From an uncultured Marinobacter sp. (GTDB lineage Bacteria; Pseudomonadota; Gammaproteobacteria; Pseudomonadales; Oleiphilaceae), in NCBI RefSeq assembly GCF_946886895.1, contig NZ_CAMPJO010000008.1, positions 138,383 through 202,382 of the forward strand: a DNA stretch of 64,000 nucleotides, written 5' to 3'. Both the position numbers and the translations under genes were made by a program. This document shows, piece after piece, positions 1 to 9,144 of the stretch; the first letter of the stretch is position 1, and the number at the start of each line of letters is the position of its first letter. Under the pieces are notes generated by a model. It saw nothing but the letters and a program-made list of their open reading frames with translations. It had not been told where the DNA came from and did not search any database.

Positions 1-598
1 TTACTGAAATTCGCTCCAGGAACCGGACCGGCGTCCTGGACTGGCAGCCAGCAGCGCGAAAGGAGGAAAAGTCATGTTCGCCTACCAGCGCCTGGGCGGC
101 TTCGTGCATTCGCCCGGCATTAAGGGGCCGATAGGTCCAGCTCACCTGTCCCCGCTGGATGCCCGGCCGAACCGGGCTGTTGTAGATCACATAGCGGTAG
201 CGACGATAGATCGCGGAAAAACGGGCGTGAAAGTCGCCGGTGCCGTTACCCGCCCAGTGTACGGCTATATCATCCGGCAAGGCGGTGTTGACGCCCAGCA
301 CCCAGGAGCGACGATTCCGGATCGAAGGGGTCTCAAAGTGCACGATCTGATAGCTGGCGTGGACGCCGGCGTCGGTACGTCCGGCACACACAAGATCCAC
401 AGGGTGGTCTGCGACCTTTTCCACGGCGCGGGTTAACTCGGCCTGTACCGAACGGAGCCCGGACTTCTGGGACTGCCAGCCATGGAACTGCCGGCCATCA
501 TACTCAAATGCCAGGGCCACGCGCCCATCACCAATGGCGTTGTCGGTCGTTAACTGCTGGGGCTCGAGAAACAAGGGTTTTTCCGGAAAGAGTGTCAC
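1..598 (-). CDS. truA: tRNA pseudouridine(38-40) synthase TruA (3' part missing)
   Basis: TruA isomerises uridines 38-40 in the anticodon arm of many tRNAs to pseudouridine. The minus-strand translation reads without a stop from about 598 to the window edge and contains the family motifs: CAGRTDAGVHA with the catalytic aspartate, HARFSA, YRYVIYN, and the SFRAAGCQSRTPVR segment that precedes the C-terminal half. About 199 residues are visible; the family is usually 260-280, so the end lies outside the window. The start is uncertain. I chose GTG at 598 because the terminator of fimV lies just upstream. The asd-fimV-truA order is familiar from Pseudomonas-like genomes. Confidence 0.93.
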   Translation of the reverse strand, partial: MTLFPEKPLFLEPQQLTTDNAIGDGRVALAFEYDGRQFHGWQSQKSGLRSVQAELTRAVEKVADHPVDLVCAGRTDAGVHASYQIVHFETPSIRNRRSWVLGVNTALPDDIAVHWAGNGTGDFHARFSAIYRRYRYVIYNSPVRPGIQRGQVSWTYRPLNAGRMHEAAQALVGEHDFSSFRAAGCQSRTPVRFLERISV

Positions 599-600
599 GG

Positions 601-652
601 TAAAAAATAAAGCGCCGGCTTGGTGCCGGGGTGAAACCCGGCGGCCGGCGCT
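601..652 (-). terminator. Rho-independent terminator after fimV
   Basis: Nine-base arms at 611-619 and 644-652 (agcgccggc / gccggcgct) enclose a second inverted repeat, gccggg at 625-630 with cccggc at 637-642. On the minus strand the hairpin is followed by a T-rich stretch. It lies 30 bases after the fimV stop and touches the truA start, so some read-through into truA is plausible. Confidence 0.8.
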
Positions 653-681
653 CACTGTCCTGAGCGATTGATTATAACCAA

Positions 682-3600
682 TCAGGACAGATTTTTAAGG
701 AGGTCCTGAGCTTCTGCCTTCTGCTCGTCGTCACCCTCCAGGGCGACCTCCTCAAGGATATCCCGGGCACCGTCATTGTCACCCATCTCGATATAGGCGC
801 GCGCCAGGTCAAGCTTGGTCGCCGCTTCATCGGTGCCGGCCAGGAAGTCGAAGTCGTCGTCATCGCCGAGATCACTCTCGTCAATGTCTGACACAGCCGG
901 TTTCGGCGCCGATTCCTTGACCTCATCAGAGGCTACCGGCAAATCCAGGTCGTCTTCATCCCCCTGCTCACTGTCGGTCTCCGCCGGGGCCTGAAGGTCG
1001 TCAATTTCGTCCAGAGCACCAAGGTTGTCCAATTCCTCCACGCCAGCGACCTCCTCCTCAGGGCTTGACTCCTCCCCTTCACCCAGGACATCACCTTCGG
1101 CCAGGGTGTCTTCAAGTCCGAGTTCCTCGTCCAGGGACGGCGTCGAATCCTCGTCGTCATGGTTGCTGGAATCCGCGCTATCCGAAAACTCTTCCATCAG
1201 AGCGAGGTCCTCGTCGGAGACATCCAGTTCCAGGTCATCCAGCGAGGACTCTTCGATTTCCTCACCTCCAAGCTCATCGTCGTCACCAGCCACCTTGTCG
1301 AGCTCGGCGTCCAGTTCGTCGAGGAACGATTCATCCAGTGAACCGGTCTCCGTTTCAGCGCCTGTTTTTTCTTCACCGGCCGGGGCCGAAGACTCGAAAT
1401 CCAGGCTGTAATCATCGTCTTCAGACTCGGCAGGCATCTCGGATGACGGTTTGTCGACATCCTCCAGATCCATCTCCAGCGAGGAATAATCGGTCTCCTC
1501 CGTGTCTGCCTCCGGCTTTTCGGATGGCTCTTCCAGGTCGGTGTCACTGTCCAGCCCTGAGAGATCGTATTCGATCATGCCATCGTCGGCGCTTTCCGCC
1601 GGCTGGTCGTCGCTGCTCTCACCGGAGTCCGTCGCCTTCTCGGCGTCTTCCACCTCATCAAGATCGAAATCCGCGAAGTCAGAATCGAAATCACCGAACT
1701 CGTTCTCAACCTCGCCTTCCTTGTCGGCATCATACTGATCGGCGAGCAGTTCATCCGAGATCGCCTCATCGGCACCTTCATCAGCGCCTTCTCCGGACGC
1801 GTCACCGCTTTCCCGGTCCTGTGCCGGGCTACCGAAGGAGTCGGTCCTGAGCTGTGACTCGAGGTCATCGATGCTCGGCATGGATTCCGCTTCCTCAAGA
1901 CGGATACGCAGATCGTTGGCGTCTTCCAATGCCTGCTCATCGTCCAGCGCTTCAATCTCGCCGTATTGCTTCTCAAAGGAATCTCGGTCCTGGCTGTCGG
2001 CGTAGACCGCCAGAAGCTTCAGGCGCAGATCCGTCCGGCTGGGCTCACGGGAAATCGCGGTTTCCAGAGTTTGCGCGGCCTGGTCGAGACGACCGTAGGC
2101 AACGTAGGTGTCTGCTTCGGCGAGCGCGTCGCTCGACGCTTCTTCCGCCTCTCCGTCGCCGTCGAGGGTCAGGTCAAAGCCGTCACTTTCGTTGTCCGAT
2201 TCACCGTTCAGCTGCTCGTAGAACGCTTTTTCCCGGTTGGCGTTGCGCCGGGCCAGGAGCAGCAACAGCAACAGCAAGACAATAAGGCCCCCGCCCAGGG
2301 CAATCTGATAGATCGGATTGCCGGTGATCGCATCGATCACATTCCCAGGAAAGCCTTTGTCAGCCACTGGGGGTTCGGGCGTTACGGGCTCAGGTTGTTC
2401 GGTTGCTGTGGGCGCAGCAGACTCCGGCTGTTCAGCCGGGGCCGTGGCACCACCGTCAGCGCTCTCCGGCGATTCGCCCATGGCGGCCTCTCCGGTTTCC
2501 GGAGCGCTCTCATCCGCTGGTGCGGCTTCCGTGGTCGCCATGGCGGCATCGGTGGCTGCATCGCCCGTTGTACCATCCTGTGCTGGCTGTCCCGCACCTT
2601 CCCCGGTTCCTTGCGCGGACTCCGGGCCTGTGGCCGTTGCCTCATCACCCGCAACGTCAGTATCGCTGCCAACGGCACCGGAAGACACACCTTCCGGCGT
2701 GTTTTCTGCCGCGCCCTGACCCGCCGGCTGGGCCGCCTGATCTTCGACAGCCATCTGCTGCAGGTCCGCCAGTTGGCTGTTCTTCAGTTCAAGTAGCCGC
2801 TGAAGGGTTTCAACCTGATCCTGAAGATCATCGACACGACCGGTGAGTTCCTCATTCTCTCTCTTGGCACTTTCCAATTGCTCCATGGCCACTGCGGTAC
2901 CGGCATCAACACCACCGGGGAGTTCGCCATCGCCACCGGCTGAGCCGCCTTCATCCTGCTCCCGGCCACCGTCATTGTCGACAACCAGCAACTTCAGTTC
3001 ATCACCACCGGCGGCACCGGAAGCAGGCTGACCCTGCGCAGGCGCCGCGTCAGTGGCGTCCACCGTACGCCTGGGAGACTGGAACTCCTGATTCTGTTGA
3101 CTGACCACCTGAATTGCTTCAGCCCGGGTGCGGCTCTGAATCTGTTCGAGGGACGGCAGGCGAAGGACTTCACCCCGCTTGAGCCGATTGATATTTCCGT
3201 CAATAAAGGCATCCGGGTTCAGGTCCTGAATGGCCAGCATGACCTGCTGCATGGACACCTGATTGCCGGGGCGCGTCCGGGAGGCAATCGTCCACAGGGT
3301 GTCCGAAGGGCCGGTCGGCCCAACGGTATTCGCCTGATAGCCACGCTCAAGGGACCGTTCCGCGCGGGTCTGGCGGCGAAGTGACTCCTGCTCCCGTGAC
3401 GACGACTCCTGCCCGATTGCGGTCGTCGTGGGCGCACTGACACGCTGATCCACGCCGGATTCCTCCGCATACACCGGTGGGTCCACCAGCACAGCGTATT
3501 CCCGCATCAGGCGACCGTTGGGCCAGGTCAGTTCGATAAGGAAGTTCAGATACGGCTCACGGAAGGGCTCGCGGGACGATACGTTCACCGCCAGCCGGCC

Positions 3601-3867
3601 GTCACTGTGGGTAACAACCTCGAACCGGAGTTTGCTGAGGAACTGATTCCGCTGCAGGCCTACCCGTTCGTACGCCGATTCGGGGGCGATGTTGACGAAG
3701 ACATCGCCCGGACTGACGCCACGGCTTTGGGGCAGAATAATCTCCGCGTCCAGTGGCTCGTTCAAATAGGACTGAAGTTCAATCTCACCCAGTCCGAGGG
3801 CCTGTGCGACGCTGGATCCAAGCCCTCCCGCCAGAGCCAGGGCAACCGCAAGCTTGCGTACCTTCAT
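682..3867 (-). CDS. fimV: FimV family polar hub / pilus assembly protein
   Basis: FimV is an inner-membrane scaffold that spans the periplasm, binds peptidoglycan and supports type IV pilus assembly, twitching and polar localisation. The 1061-residue product has a signal peptide (residues 1-24, ending SSVAQA), the conserved FimV N-domain beginning GLGEIELQSYLNEPLDAEI, a LysM domain near 185-240, a coiled coil near 325-370, an Ala/Glu/Pro-rich linker, one membrane segment near 520-545 (a run of Leu before ARR), a long very acidic Asp/Glu/Ser cytoplasmic region, and a C-terminal FimV/TPR motif (last 48 residues, LDLARAYIEMGD). ATG at 3867 is chosen over one 45 bases upstream because it has a good ribosome site (ggaaagga) and starts the signal peptide. 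Confidence 0.95.
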   Translation of the reverse strand: MKVRKLAVALALAGGLGSSVAQALGLGEIELQSYLNEPLDAEIILPQSRGVSPGDVFVNIAPESAYERVGLQRNQFLSKLRFEVVTHSDGRLAVNVSSREPFREPYLNFLIELTWPNGRLMREYAVLVDPPVYAEESGVDQRVSAPTTTAIGQESSSREQESLRRQTRAERSLERGYQANTVGPTGPSDTLWTIASRTRPGNQVSMQQVMLAIQDLNPDAFIDGNINRLKRGEVLRLPSLEQIQSRTRAEAIQVVSQQNQEFQSPRRTVDATDAAPAQGQPASGAAGGDELKLLVVDNDGGREQDEGGSAGGDGELPGGVDAGTAVAMEQLESAKRENEELTGRVDDLQDQVETLQRLLELKNSQLADLQQMAVEDQAAQPAGQGAAENTPEGVSSGAVGSDTDVAGDEATATGPESAQGTGEGAGQPAQDGTTGDAATDAAMATTEAAPADESAPETGEAAMGESPESADGGATAPAEQPESAAPTATEQPEPVTPEPPVADKGFPGNVIDAITGNPIYQIALGGGLIVLLLLLLLLARRNANREKAFYEQLNGESDNESDGFDLTLDGDGEAEEASSDALAEADTYVAYGRLDQAAQTLETAISREPSRTDLRLKLLAVYADSQDRDSFEKQYGEIEALDDEQALEDANDLRIRLEEAESMPSIDDLESQLRTDSFGSPAQDRESGDASGEGADEGADEAISDELLADQYDADKEGEVENEFGDFDSDFADFDLDEVEDAEKATDSGESSDDQPAESADDGMIEYDLSGLDSDTDLEEPSEKPEADTEETDYSSLEMDLEDVDKPSSEMPAESEDDDYSLDFESSAPAGEEKTGAETETGSLDESFLDELDAELDKVAGDDDELGGEEIEESSLDDLELDVSDEDLALMEEFSDSADSSNHDDEDSTPSLDEELGLEDTLAEGDVLGEGEESSPEEEVAGVEELDNLGALDEIDDLQAPAETDSEQGDEDDLDLPVASDEVKESAPKPAVSDIDESDLGDDDDFDFLAGTDEAATKLDLARAYIEMGDNDGARDILEEVALEGDDEQKAEAQDLLKNLS

Positions 3868-3998
3868 GCTTTTTCCTTTCCAGTCTCCGTTATTCGTTAC
3901 TGCTTGTTTCAAACAGAATCGGACGAGGTTGGATGACTTCCGTCTGGATAATTCTCGTTATTATGTCGTGTTTTTAATATTCAGTCCGGCAAGTATTG

Positions 3999-4020
3999 TT
4001 GATAAAACCTCTTTTATCAA
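3999..4020. promoter_or_regulatory. AT-rich palindrome upstream of fimV
   Basis: Arms ttgataaaa and ttttatcaa (9 bases each, loop cctc) form a perfect palindrome about 130 bases upstream of the fimV start. It could be an operator or a hairpin in the fimV leader. No matching regulator is recognised. Confidence 0.35.
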
Positions 4021-4082
4021 TCAATCAGCCGCAATCCTTGTACCGTTTTTTTACCAATCACACGGAACTGCCTAGCAATCCT

Positions 4083-4122
4083 GAAAATAACAGGGGCGGA
4101 GCCTGAAATCAGCCTCCGCCCC
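4083..4122 (-). terminator. Rho-independent terminator after asd
   Basis: Nine-base G+C arms ggggcggag (4093-4101) and ctccgcccc (4114-4122) are followed on the minus strand by a T-rich tail, tgttattttc. It lies about 60 bases past the asd stop. Confidence 0.75.
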
Positions 4123-4180
4123 CTCACCGGCTTTCGGAAACCGGACACAGTTGGCATTAAATGCCCCCGCGTAACATTTC

Positions 4181-5296
4181 TTAACGTTCCTGCAGTATCC
4201 GCAGCATGCGGCGCAGGGGTTCCGCGGCGCCCCAAAGCAGCTGGTCACCCACGGTAAACGCGGAGATATACTCCGGCCCCATGGCCAGTTTACGGATACG
4301 CCCGATGGGCACACTCAACGTGCCGGTCACCCTGGCTGGCGTCAGTTCCGCGATCGTGGCATCACGTTCGTTGGGAATGACCTTCACCCAATCGTTGGCT
4401 TTGGCAAGGATGGCCTCGATTTCGGACACCGGCAGGTCCTTTTTCAGCTTGATGGTCAGCGCCTGACTGTGAGACCGCATGGCACCGATACGGACGCAAA
4501 TACCATCAATGGGAATCGGGTTCCCGGAGCGTCCGAGGATCTTGTTGGTTTCCACGCCGGCCTTCCACTCTTCCTTGCTCATGCCGTTATCAAGCTGCTT
4601 GTCGATAAACGGAATCAGGCTTCCGGCCAGGGGCACCTCGAAGTGCTCGGTCGGGAAGCCTTCTGCACGCATGGTGTCAGTGACCTTGCGATCAATCTCG
4701 AGAATCGCCGACGACGGGTCTTCCAGCTCATCACGGACACTGCTGTTGAGGGCGCCCATCTGGTTCAGGAGCTCACGCATGTTCTGGGCTCCGGAACCCG
4801 AGGCGGCCTGATAGGTCATGGGGGACACCCACTCGATCAGATCCTGCTCCAGCAGCCCTCCAAGAGCCAGCATCATCAGACTGACGGTGCAATTACCGCC
4901 GATATAGTCCTTGACGCCCTTATCCAGGGCCGAGTCAATCACGTTGCGATTCACCGGATCCAGCACGATCACGGAATGATCCGCCATGCGCAAAGTCGAG
5001 GCGGCATCAATCCAATAGCCCTGCCACCCGGCATCCCGCAGTTTTTGATAAACCGCACCGGTATAATCGCCGCCCTGGCAGGTAACAATAACATCCAGGG
5101 ACTTCAGAATATCGATATCAAACGCATCCTGAAGCGCGGGCACACCTTCCTTCCCGACATCGGGCGCCGGTTTACCAGCCTGGGACGTGGTGAAAAACAC
5201 CGGTTCGATATCGGCAAAATCGTTTTCTTCACGCATACGCTGCATGAGGACCGAGCCCACCATGCCGCGCCAACCTACAAGTCCAACTCGCTTCAT
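4181..5296 (-). CDS. asd: Aspartate-semialdehyde dehydrogenase
   Basis: It reduces aspartyl-4-phosphate to aspartate semialdehyde with NADPH, the branch point to lysine/diaminopimelate, threonine and methionine. The 371-residue product starts with a Rossmann dinucleotide motif ([12 protein letters not shown], residues 4-15), carries the catalytic cysteine C136 in GGNCTVS and the active-site histidine H276 in [10 protein letters not shown]. Length and motifs match the gammaproteobacterial type 1 enzyme. It lies between leuB (128 bases away) and fimV, all in one direction, and has its own terminator. Confidence 0.97.
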   Translation of the reverse strand: MKRVGLVGWRGMVGSVLMQRMREENDFADIEPVFFTTSQAGKPAPDVGKEGVPALQDAFDIDILKSLDVIVTCQGGDYTGAVYQKLRDAGWQGYWIDAASTLRMADHSVIVLDPVNRNVIDSALDKGVKDYIGGNCTVSLMMLALGGLLEQDLIEWVSPMTYQAASGSGAQNMRELLNQMGALNSSVRDELEDPSSAILEIDRKVTDTMRAEGFPTEHFEVPLAGSLIPFIDKQLDNGMSKEEWKAGVETNKILGRSGNPIPIDGICVRIGAMRSHSQALTIKLKKDLPVSEIEAILAKANDWVKVIPNERDATIAELTPARVTGTLSVPIGRIRKLAMGPEYISAFTVGDQLLWGAAEPLRRMLRILQER

Positions 5297-5424
5297 GCGA
5301 CCCTTGAACCTCGTTTTATGCCCGCCCGGGCCGGTATCGCTGGCAGGGACGGGATGGATGATCCCGCAACAACAGCATCGCGTTGTCGTCGGGTCTGAAT
5401 GTTGATTGGATCCGAAGCTGGCCC

Positions 5425-6498
5425 TTACAGTTGCGCCAGAACCGCCTCGCCCATCTCACGGGTGGAGACCTTCTTCGCGCCTTCAGACATAATGTCTGCC
5501 GTTCGCAACCCCTGATCCAGAACCTTGCTGACCGCCGCTTCAATCGCTTCAGCGGCTTTTTCCTCGTTCAGACTGTACCGCAGCATCATGGCGGCACTGA
5601 GAATAGTGGCCAGCGGGTTGGCAATGCCCCGACCCGCAATATCGGGCGCCGAGCCGTGGCACGGCTCGTACATACCCTGTTTTTCAGAGTTTAACGAGGC
5701 CGAAGGCAGCATCCCGATCGAGCCGGTGAGCATAGCCGCTTCGTCAGAGAGAATATCACCAAACATGTTGCCAGTCACAATCACATCGAACTGTTTGGGC
5801 GCACGCACCAGTTGCATGGCGGCGTTATCGACGTACATGTGCGACAACTCCACCTCCGGGTATTCCCGGCGCAGATCGTTCATGACTTCACGCCACAGCA
5901 CCGTCACTTCCAGAACATTGGCCTTATCAACGGAGCACAGCTTCCCACCCCGCTGCTGCGCTGCCTCGAACGCCACCCGGCCGATACGGCGAATTTCCGA
6001 CTCTGTGTAGGCGTAGGTGTTGTAGCCCTGGCGTTCGCCACTTTCCAGCTCCCGCACACCACGGGGCTGGCCGAAGTAAATGCCGCCGGTCAACTCACGA
6101 ACGATCATGATATCCAGCCCGGAAACCACCTCAGGCTTGAGAGACGACGCGGAGGCCAGTTGCGGGTACAGAATGGCCGGGCGCAGGTTGGCAAACAGCT
6201 CGAGATTCGAACGCAACCCCAGCAGCCCTTTTTCGGGACGCTTCGCCATCGGCAGGCTGTCCCACCGGGGGCCACCAACGGCACCCAGCATAATGGCATC
6301 TGCTTTGGTGGCCTTTTCCAGAGTCTCATCCGGCAAGGGAGTGTCGGTGGCGTCAATCGCGGCACCGCCCACCAGGCCGGACTCAAAACTCAGACCGAGA
6401 CTGAACTGGTCATTGATCTTGTGGAGGACCTTCTCTGCTTCCGCTACGATTTCCGGGCCGATGCCGTCGCCGGGGAGCATTAAAACTGTTCTGGACAT
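5425..6498 (-). CDS. leuB: 3-isopropylmalate dehydrogenase
   Basis: LeuB oxidatively decarboxylates 3-isopropylmalate to 2-oxoisocaproate with NAD, the third step of leucine synthesis. The 357-residue product begins [12 protein letters not shown] and has the substrate-binding arginines in [14 protein letters not shown], the Mg-binding signature [17 protein letters not shown], and the NAD-binding [14 protein letters not shown] segment. It is the last gene of leuC-leuD-leuB and is separated from leuD by a REP-like inverted pair that could modulate its share of the transcript. Confidence 0.97.
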   Translation of the reverse strand: MSRTVLMLPGDGIGPEIVAEAEKVLHKINDQFSLGLSFESGLVGGAAIDATDTPLPDETLEKATKADAIMLGAVGGPRWDSLPMAKRPEKGLLGLRSNLELFANLRPAILYPQLASASSLKPEVVSGLDIMIVRELTGGIYFGQPRGVRELESGERQGYNTYAYTESEIRRIGRVAFEAAQQRGGKLCSVDKANVLEVTVLWREVMNDLRREYPEVELSHMYVDNAAMQLVRAPKQFDVIVTGNMFGDILSDEAAMLTGSIGMLPSASLNSEKQGMYEPCHGSAPDIAGRGIANPLATILSAAMMLRYSLNEEKAAEAIEAAVSKVLDQGLRTADIMSEGAKKVSTREMGEAVLAQL

Positions 6499-6523
6499 AC
6501 ATTTTTCCTGTTCAATTCCGGTT

Positions 6524-6616
6524 TGTCGGATTACGCCTTTGGCTAATCCGACCTACATTTACCGATTATATTTTCACTGTTCGTGTAGGTCGGATCAGCG
6601 CAAGCGTAATCCGACA
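6524..6616. repeat. REP-like inverted pair between leuD and leuB
   Basis: Two near-complementary units face each other: 6524-6557 (begins tgtcggattacgcc, ends aatccgacctaca) and 6584-6616 (begins tgtaggtcggat, ends gtaatccgaca). Each is itself an imperfect hairpin. The spacer is 26 A+T-rich bases. The unit matches a short palindromic repeat, gtcggattacgc...gctaatccgac, that I recall as dispersed in many proteobacterial genomes. The pair lies between cotranscribed genes and could stabilise or attenuate the message. Confidence 0.8.
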
Positions 6617-6621
6617 CCCAA

Positions 6622-7269
6622 TCAACCGCCGGCACCAAACAGCCAGGGCGCGGTGTTACGACGACTGTCTTCGTACGATTTGATGGCATCCGCATCTTCC
6701 AGCGTCACCCCGATATCGTCGAGGCCATTGAGCAGGCAGTGACGACGAAAATCATCAACCTCAAAGGCAAAGGATTCACCCGAAGGCGTCGTGACCGTTT
6801 TCGCCTCAAGATCCACCGCCAGTTGATAGCCTTCTTCCGCGTCCGCTTCCTGGAAGAGCTGGTCAACAATATTTTCTGATAAAACAATAGGTAACAATCC
6901 ATTCTTGAAGCAATTATTATAGAAAATATCCGCAAAGCTTGGCGCAATGATCACCCGGAAACCATAGTCCTCCAGAGCCCACGGCGCGTGCTCCCGGCTG
7001 GAACCACAACCGAAATTCGACCGGGCCAGGAGGACGCTGGCGCCACGATATCGATCCTGATTCAGGACAAAGTCAGGGTTAATAGGCCGCTCTGAGCAAT
7101 CCTGGTCCGGCTTACCCTCATCCAGGTAACGTAACTCATCGAAGAGGTTGGGACCAAAGCCCGTTCGCTTGATGGACTTCAGAAACTGCTTGGGAATGAT
7201 CATGTCCGTGTCCACGTTGGAACGGTCCATGGGGGCCACCAACCCCTTATGTTGCTGTAATGCACGCAT
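6622..7269 (-). CDS. leuD: 3-isopropylmalate dehydratase small subunit
   Basis: LeuD is the swivel-domain subunit that works with LeuC to isomerise 2-isopropylmalate to 3-isopropylmalate. The 215-residue product has the N-terminal [22 protein letters not shown] segment, the [13 protein letters not shown] signature near residues 82-94, and [17 protein letters not shown]. Length is typical of the proteobacterial subunit. It starts 16 bases after the leuC stop and is clearly cotranscribed with it. Confidence 0.96.
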   Translation of the reverse strand: MRALQQHKGLVAPMDRSNVDTDMIIPKQFLKSIKRTGFGPNLFDELRYLDEGKPDQDCSERPINPDFVLNQDRYRGASVLLARSNFGCGSSREHAPWALEDYGFRVIIAPSFADIFYNNCFKNGLLPIVLSENIVDQLFQEADAEEGYQLAVDLEAKTVTTPSGESFAFEVDDFRRHCLLNGLDDIGVTLEDADAIKSYEDSRRNTAPWLFGAGG

Positions 7270-7285
7270 GGTTATCTCCTGTGGA

Positions 7286-8704
7286 TCAGTTCGTCAGCTC
7301 GCGGACATCAACGAAGCGGCCGGCGATGGCCGCCGCAGCCGCCATCGCCGGGCTCACCAGATGGGTTCGCCCACCGAAACCCTGACGGCCTTCAAAGTTA
7401 CGGTTTGAGGTTGAGGCACAATGCTCACCCTGCCCGAGCTTATCGGCGTTCATGGCCAGGCACATGGAGCAACCCGGGTCACGCCACTCAAGCCCGGCCT
7501 CCAGAAAGATCTTGTCCAGCCCTTCCTGTTCCGCCTGTGCCTTCACCAACCCGGAACCCGGCACGACCATGGCCTGCTTGAGGGACGGCGACACTTTGCG
7601 ACCTTTCACTACCGCCGCAGCGTCGCGGAGGTCTTCAATCCGGCCGTTGGTGCAGGAACCAATAAACACCCGATCGAGCTTGATATCGGTGATGGCCGTG
7701 TTCGGCTGCAGCCCCATGTATTTCAGGGCACGGACAATACCCTGACGCTTGATCGGATCGGCCTCTTTCTCCGGGTCCGGCACCTGGCCATCCACGCCGG
7801 CCACCATTTCCGGAGAGGTTCCCCAGCTTACCTGCGGCTTGATGTCTGCGGCATCCAGGTCCACGACCTTGTCGAACTCCGCATCCGCGTCACTGTGCAG
7901 GGTCTTCCAGTAGGCGACGGCAGCGTCCCACTGAGTGCCCTTCGGAGCAAAGGGACGGCCTTTTACGTAACGGATTGTGGTGTCATCAACCGCCACCATC
8001 CCGACACGGGCACCCGCTTCGATGGACATGTTACAAATGGTCATTCGGGCTTCCATGCTAAGGCCCCGGATGGCTTCGCCACCAAACTCAATGGCATAGC
8101 CAGTACCACCGGCGGTACCAATCCTGCCGATAATCGCCAGCACAACGTCTTTGCCGGTGATGCCTGGCCCGAGCGTTCCGTTAACCCTGACCAGCATGTT
8201 CTTCATTTTCTGCTGAACCAGACACTGGGTGGCCAGCACATGCTCGACCTCCGACGTTCCGATACCGTGGGCCAGGCACCCGAACGCACCGTGGGTCGAG
8301 GTATGGGAATCGCCACACACGATGCTCATCCCCGGCAAGGTCGCCCCCTGCTCCGGACCGATTACGTGCACGATACCCTGGCGCTGATCCTTGATCTTGA
8401 ATTCCAGGATGCCAAACTCGTCGCAGTTTTTATCGAGGGTTTCCACCTGGATCCGGGACACCGGATCGATAATGCCGTCAACACCCCGGGCGCGGTCGGT
8501 AGTAGGAACGTTGTGATCGGGCGTGGCGATGTTGGCGTCGATCCGCCAGGGCTTCCGACCCGCCAGCCGCAGACCTTCGAAGGCCTGGGGCGATGTCACT
8601 TCATGCAGTAACTGTCGATCAATATAAATCAGCGCCGAACCATCATCCCGCTGCTTGATGAGATGATCGTCCCACAATTTGTCGTATAAGGTCTTGCCCG
8701 CCAT
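7286..8704 (-). CDS. leuC: 3-isopropylmalate dehydratase large subunit
   Basis: LeuC is the aconitase-family subunit that carries the catalytic [4Fe-4S] cluster of isopropylmalate isomerase. The 472-residue product has the three cluster cysteines C351 (FIGSCTNGR), C412 and C415 (GCSMC), the [12 protein letters not shown] motif near 131-142, and an N-terminus [14 protein letters not shown] that is typical of the family. It is first in leuC-leuD-leuB, and a LysR gene diverges upstream of it, an arrangement seen for leucine regulators. Confidence 0.97.
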   Translation of the reverse strand: MAGKTLYDKLWDDHLIKQRDDGSALIYIDRQLLHEVTSPQAFEGLRLAGRKPWRIDANIATPDHNVPTTDRARGVDGIIDPVSRIQVETLDKNCDEFGILEFKIKDQRQGIVHVIGPEQGATLPGMSIVCGDSHTSTHGAFGCLAHGIGTSEVEHVLATQCLVQQKMKNMLVRVNGTLGPGITGKDVVLAIIGRIGTAGGTGYAIEFGGEAIRGLSMEARMTICNMSIEAGARVGMVAVDDTTIRYVKGRPFAPKGTQWDAAVAYWKTLHSDADAEFDKVVDLDAADIKPQVSWGTSPEMVAGVDGQVPDPEKEADPIKRQGIVRALKYMGLQPNTAITDIKLDRVFIGSCTNGRIEDLRDAAAVVKGRKVSPSLKQAMVVPGSGLVKAQAEQEGLDKIFLEAGLEWRDPGCSMCLAMNADKLGQGEHCASTSNRNFEGRQGFGGRTHLVSPAMAAAAAIAGRFVDVRELTN

Positions 8705-8754
8705 GGTTCTCTCTCACTCTCTGGGGGTTTCTGGTTATCACACTTGATGTTGCC

Positions 8755-8784
8755 ATCTTACCGCCAGACCATGAATAACCTCAA
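8755..8784 (-). promoter_or_regulatory. Candidate leuC promoter
   Basis: On the minus strand TTGAGG (complement of 8779-8784) and TAAGAT (complement of 8755-8760) are 18 bases apart, about 50 bases upstream of the leuC start. The -35 box overlaps the palindrome at 8771-8789. Confidence 0.5.
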
Positions 8785-8789
8785 TTCAT
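8771..8789. promoter_or_regulatory. LysR-type operator candidate
   Basis: ATGAAT (8771-8776) and ATTCAT (8784-8789) form a 6-base inverted repeat with a 7-base spacer. It contains the T-N11-A core of LysR-family sites and lies between two divergent promoters, where the product of the neighbouring lysR gene would be expected to bind. Confidence 0.5.
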
Positions 8790-8800
8790 GTTTTTTATCT

Positions 8801-8828
8801 TTGACATCCGTTTTGGTTATACTATAGA
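8801..8828 (+). promoter_or_regulatory. Near-consensus sigma-70 promoter
   Basis: TTGACA at 8801-8806 and TATAGA at 8823-8828 are 16 bases apart. The expected transcription start is about 8835, two bases before stem-loop repeat C. It would produce either a 310-base structured leader for the lysR gene or a short noncoding RNA. Confidence 0.6.
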
Positions 8829-8836
8829 GAAGGTCC

Positions 8837-8940
8837 TGAGTTGCCAAGGCGCCTCCAAAACACACTACAAGCACATCCATGTGCGTTCGTTTCGGGCCGT
8901 CCCTGGCCCTCAACGGTTTTGGAGGCGCCTTGGCAACTCA
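8837..8940 (-). repeat. Stem-loop repeat, copy C
   Basis: Perfect 25-base arms at 8837-8861 and 8916-8940 enclose a 54-base loop. Read on the minus strand, the loop aligns with those of copies A and B: it begins cgttgagggccaggga and contains two small hairpins with GGGA and TGGA loops. One pair of the first inner stem is swapped relative to the other copies (C-G to G-C), a compensatory change. The outer arms are unlike those of A and B except for a CCTCC-A-rich inner end. Confidence 0.85.
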
Positions 8941-8942
8941 CT

Positions 8943-8980
8943 CCCCGAGCCCCGCAGCAGGCCTCCAGAAAGGCTCGGGG
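8943..8980. repeat. Small hairpin between repeats C and A
   Basis: Nine-base arms ccccgagcc (8943-8951) and ggctcgggg (8972-8980) enclose a 20-base loop. There is no T-run, so it is not a standard terminator. It fills the space between the two long stem-loops. Confidence 0.6.
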
Positions 8981-8982
8981 CA

Positions 8983-9087
8983 CATGGCTGGGAGAACCTC
9001 CCAGAACCGTGGAGCGCCAGGGATGGCGCGACCGAGCCCTACAGGGACGTATTCACGGGCGTGTTCTGGGAGGTTCTCCCAGCCATG
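8983..9087 (+). repeat. Stem-loop repeat, copy A
   Basis: Perfect 25-base arms at 8983-9007 and 9063-9087 enclose a 55-base loop (9008-9062). The loop differs from that of copy B at only four positions, by eye. It contains the inner hairpin gcgcca-GGGA-tggcgc and a second one around tacaGGGAcgta. Each outer arm can also fold on itself (ctgggag...ctcccag). It ends about 57 bases before the lysR start. Confidence 0.88.
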
Positions 9088-9144
9088 GGACCTTCTCCCA
9101 ACTTGCGTACACCTGAAAGTTTTCAGACAAAATGAGGTATCTGA

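Larger units (their letters stand above)
3868..4180. other. AT-rich leader between asd and fimV
   Basis: This 313-base gap is clearly more AT-rich than its neighbours. It holds the presumed fimV promoter, a short palindrome and the asd terminator. I see no coding sequence in it. Confidence 0.6.
8705..9144. other. leuC-lysR divergent intergenic region
   Basis: This 440-base gap holds a leuC promoter candidate, a palindrome of LysR-operator type, a near-consensus plus-strand promoter, and then two long stem-loop repeats in opposite orientation with a smaller hairpin between them. Short reading frames that cross it are produced by the inverted repeats and are not called. Confidence 0.85.

Noticed and set aside
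1025..2796. Ser-, Pro- and Arg-rich plus-strand frames opposite fimV
   Set aside because: They mirror the low-complexity acidic region of fimV and have no independent support.
8983..9087. Stem-loop repeats as integron attC sites
   Set aside because: There are no R'/R'' core sites (GTTRRRY) at the ends and no integrase or cassette array nearby.
8837..9087. Repeats C and A as the ends of one insertion sequence
   Set aside because: The space between them holds no transposase, and each is a complete stem-loop with its own loop.
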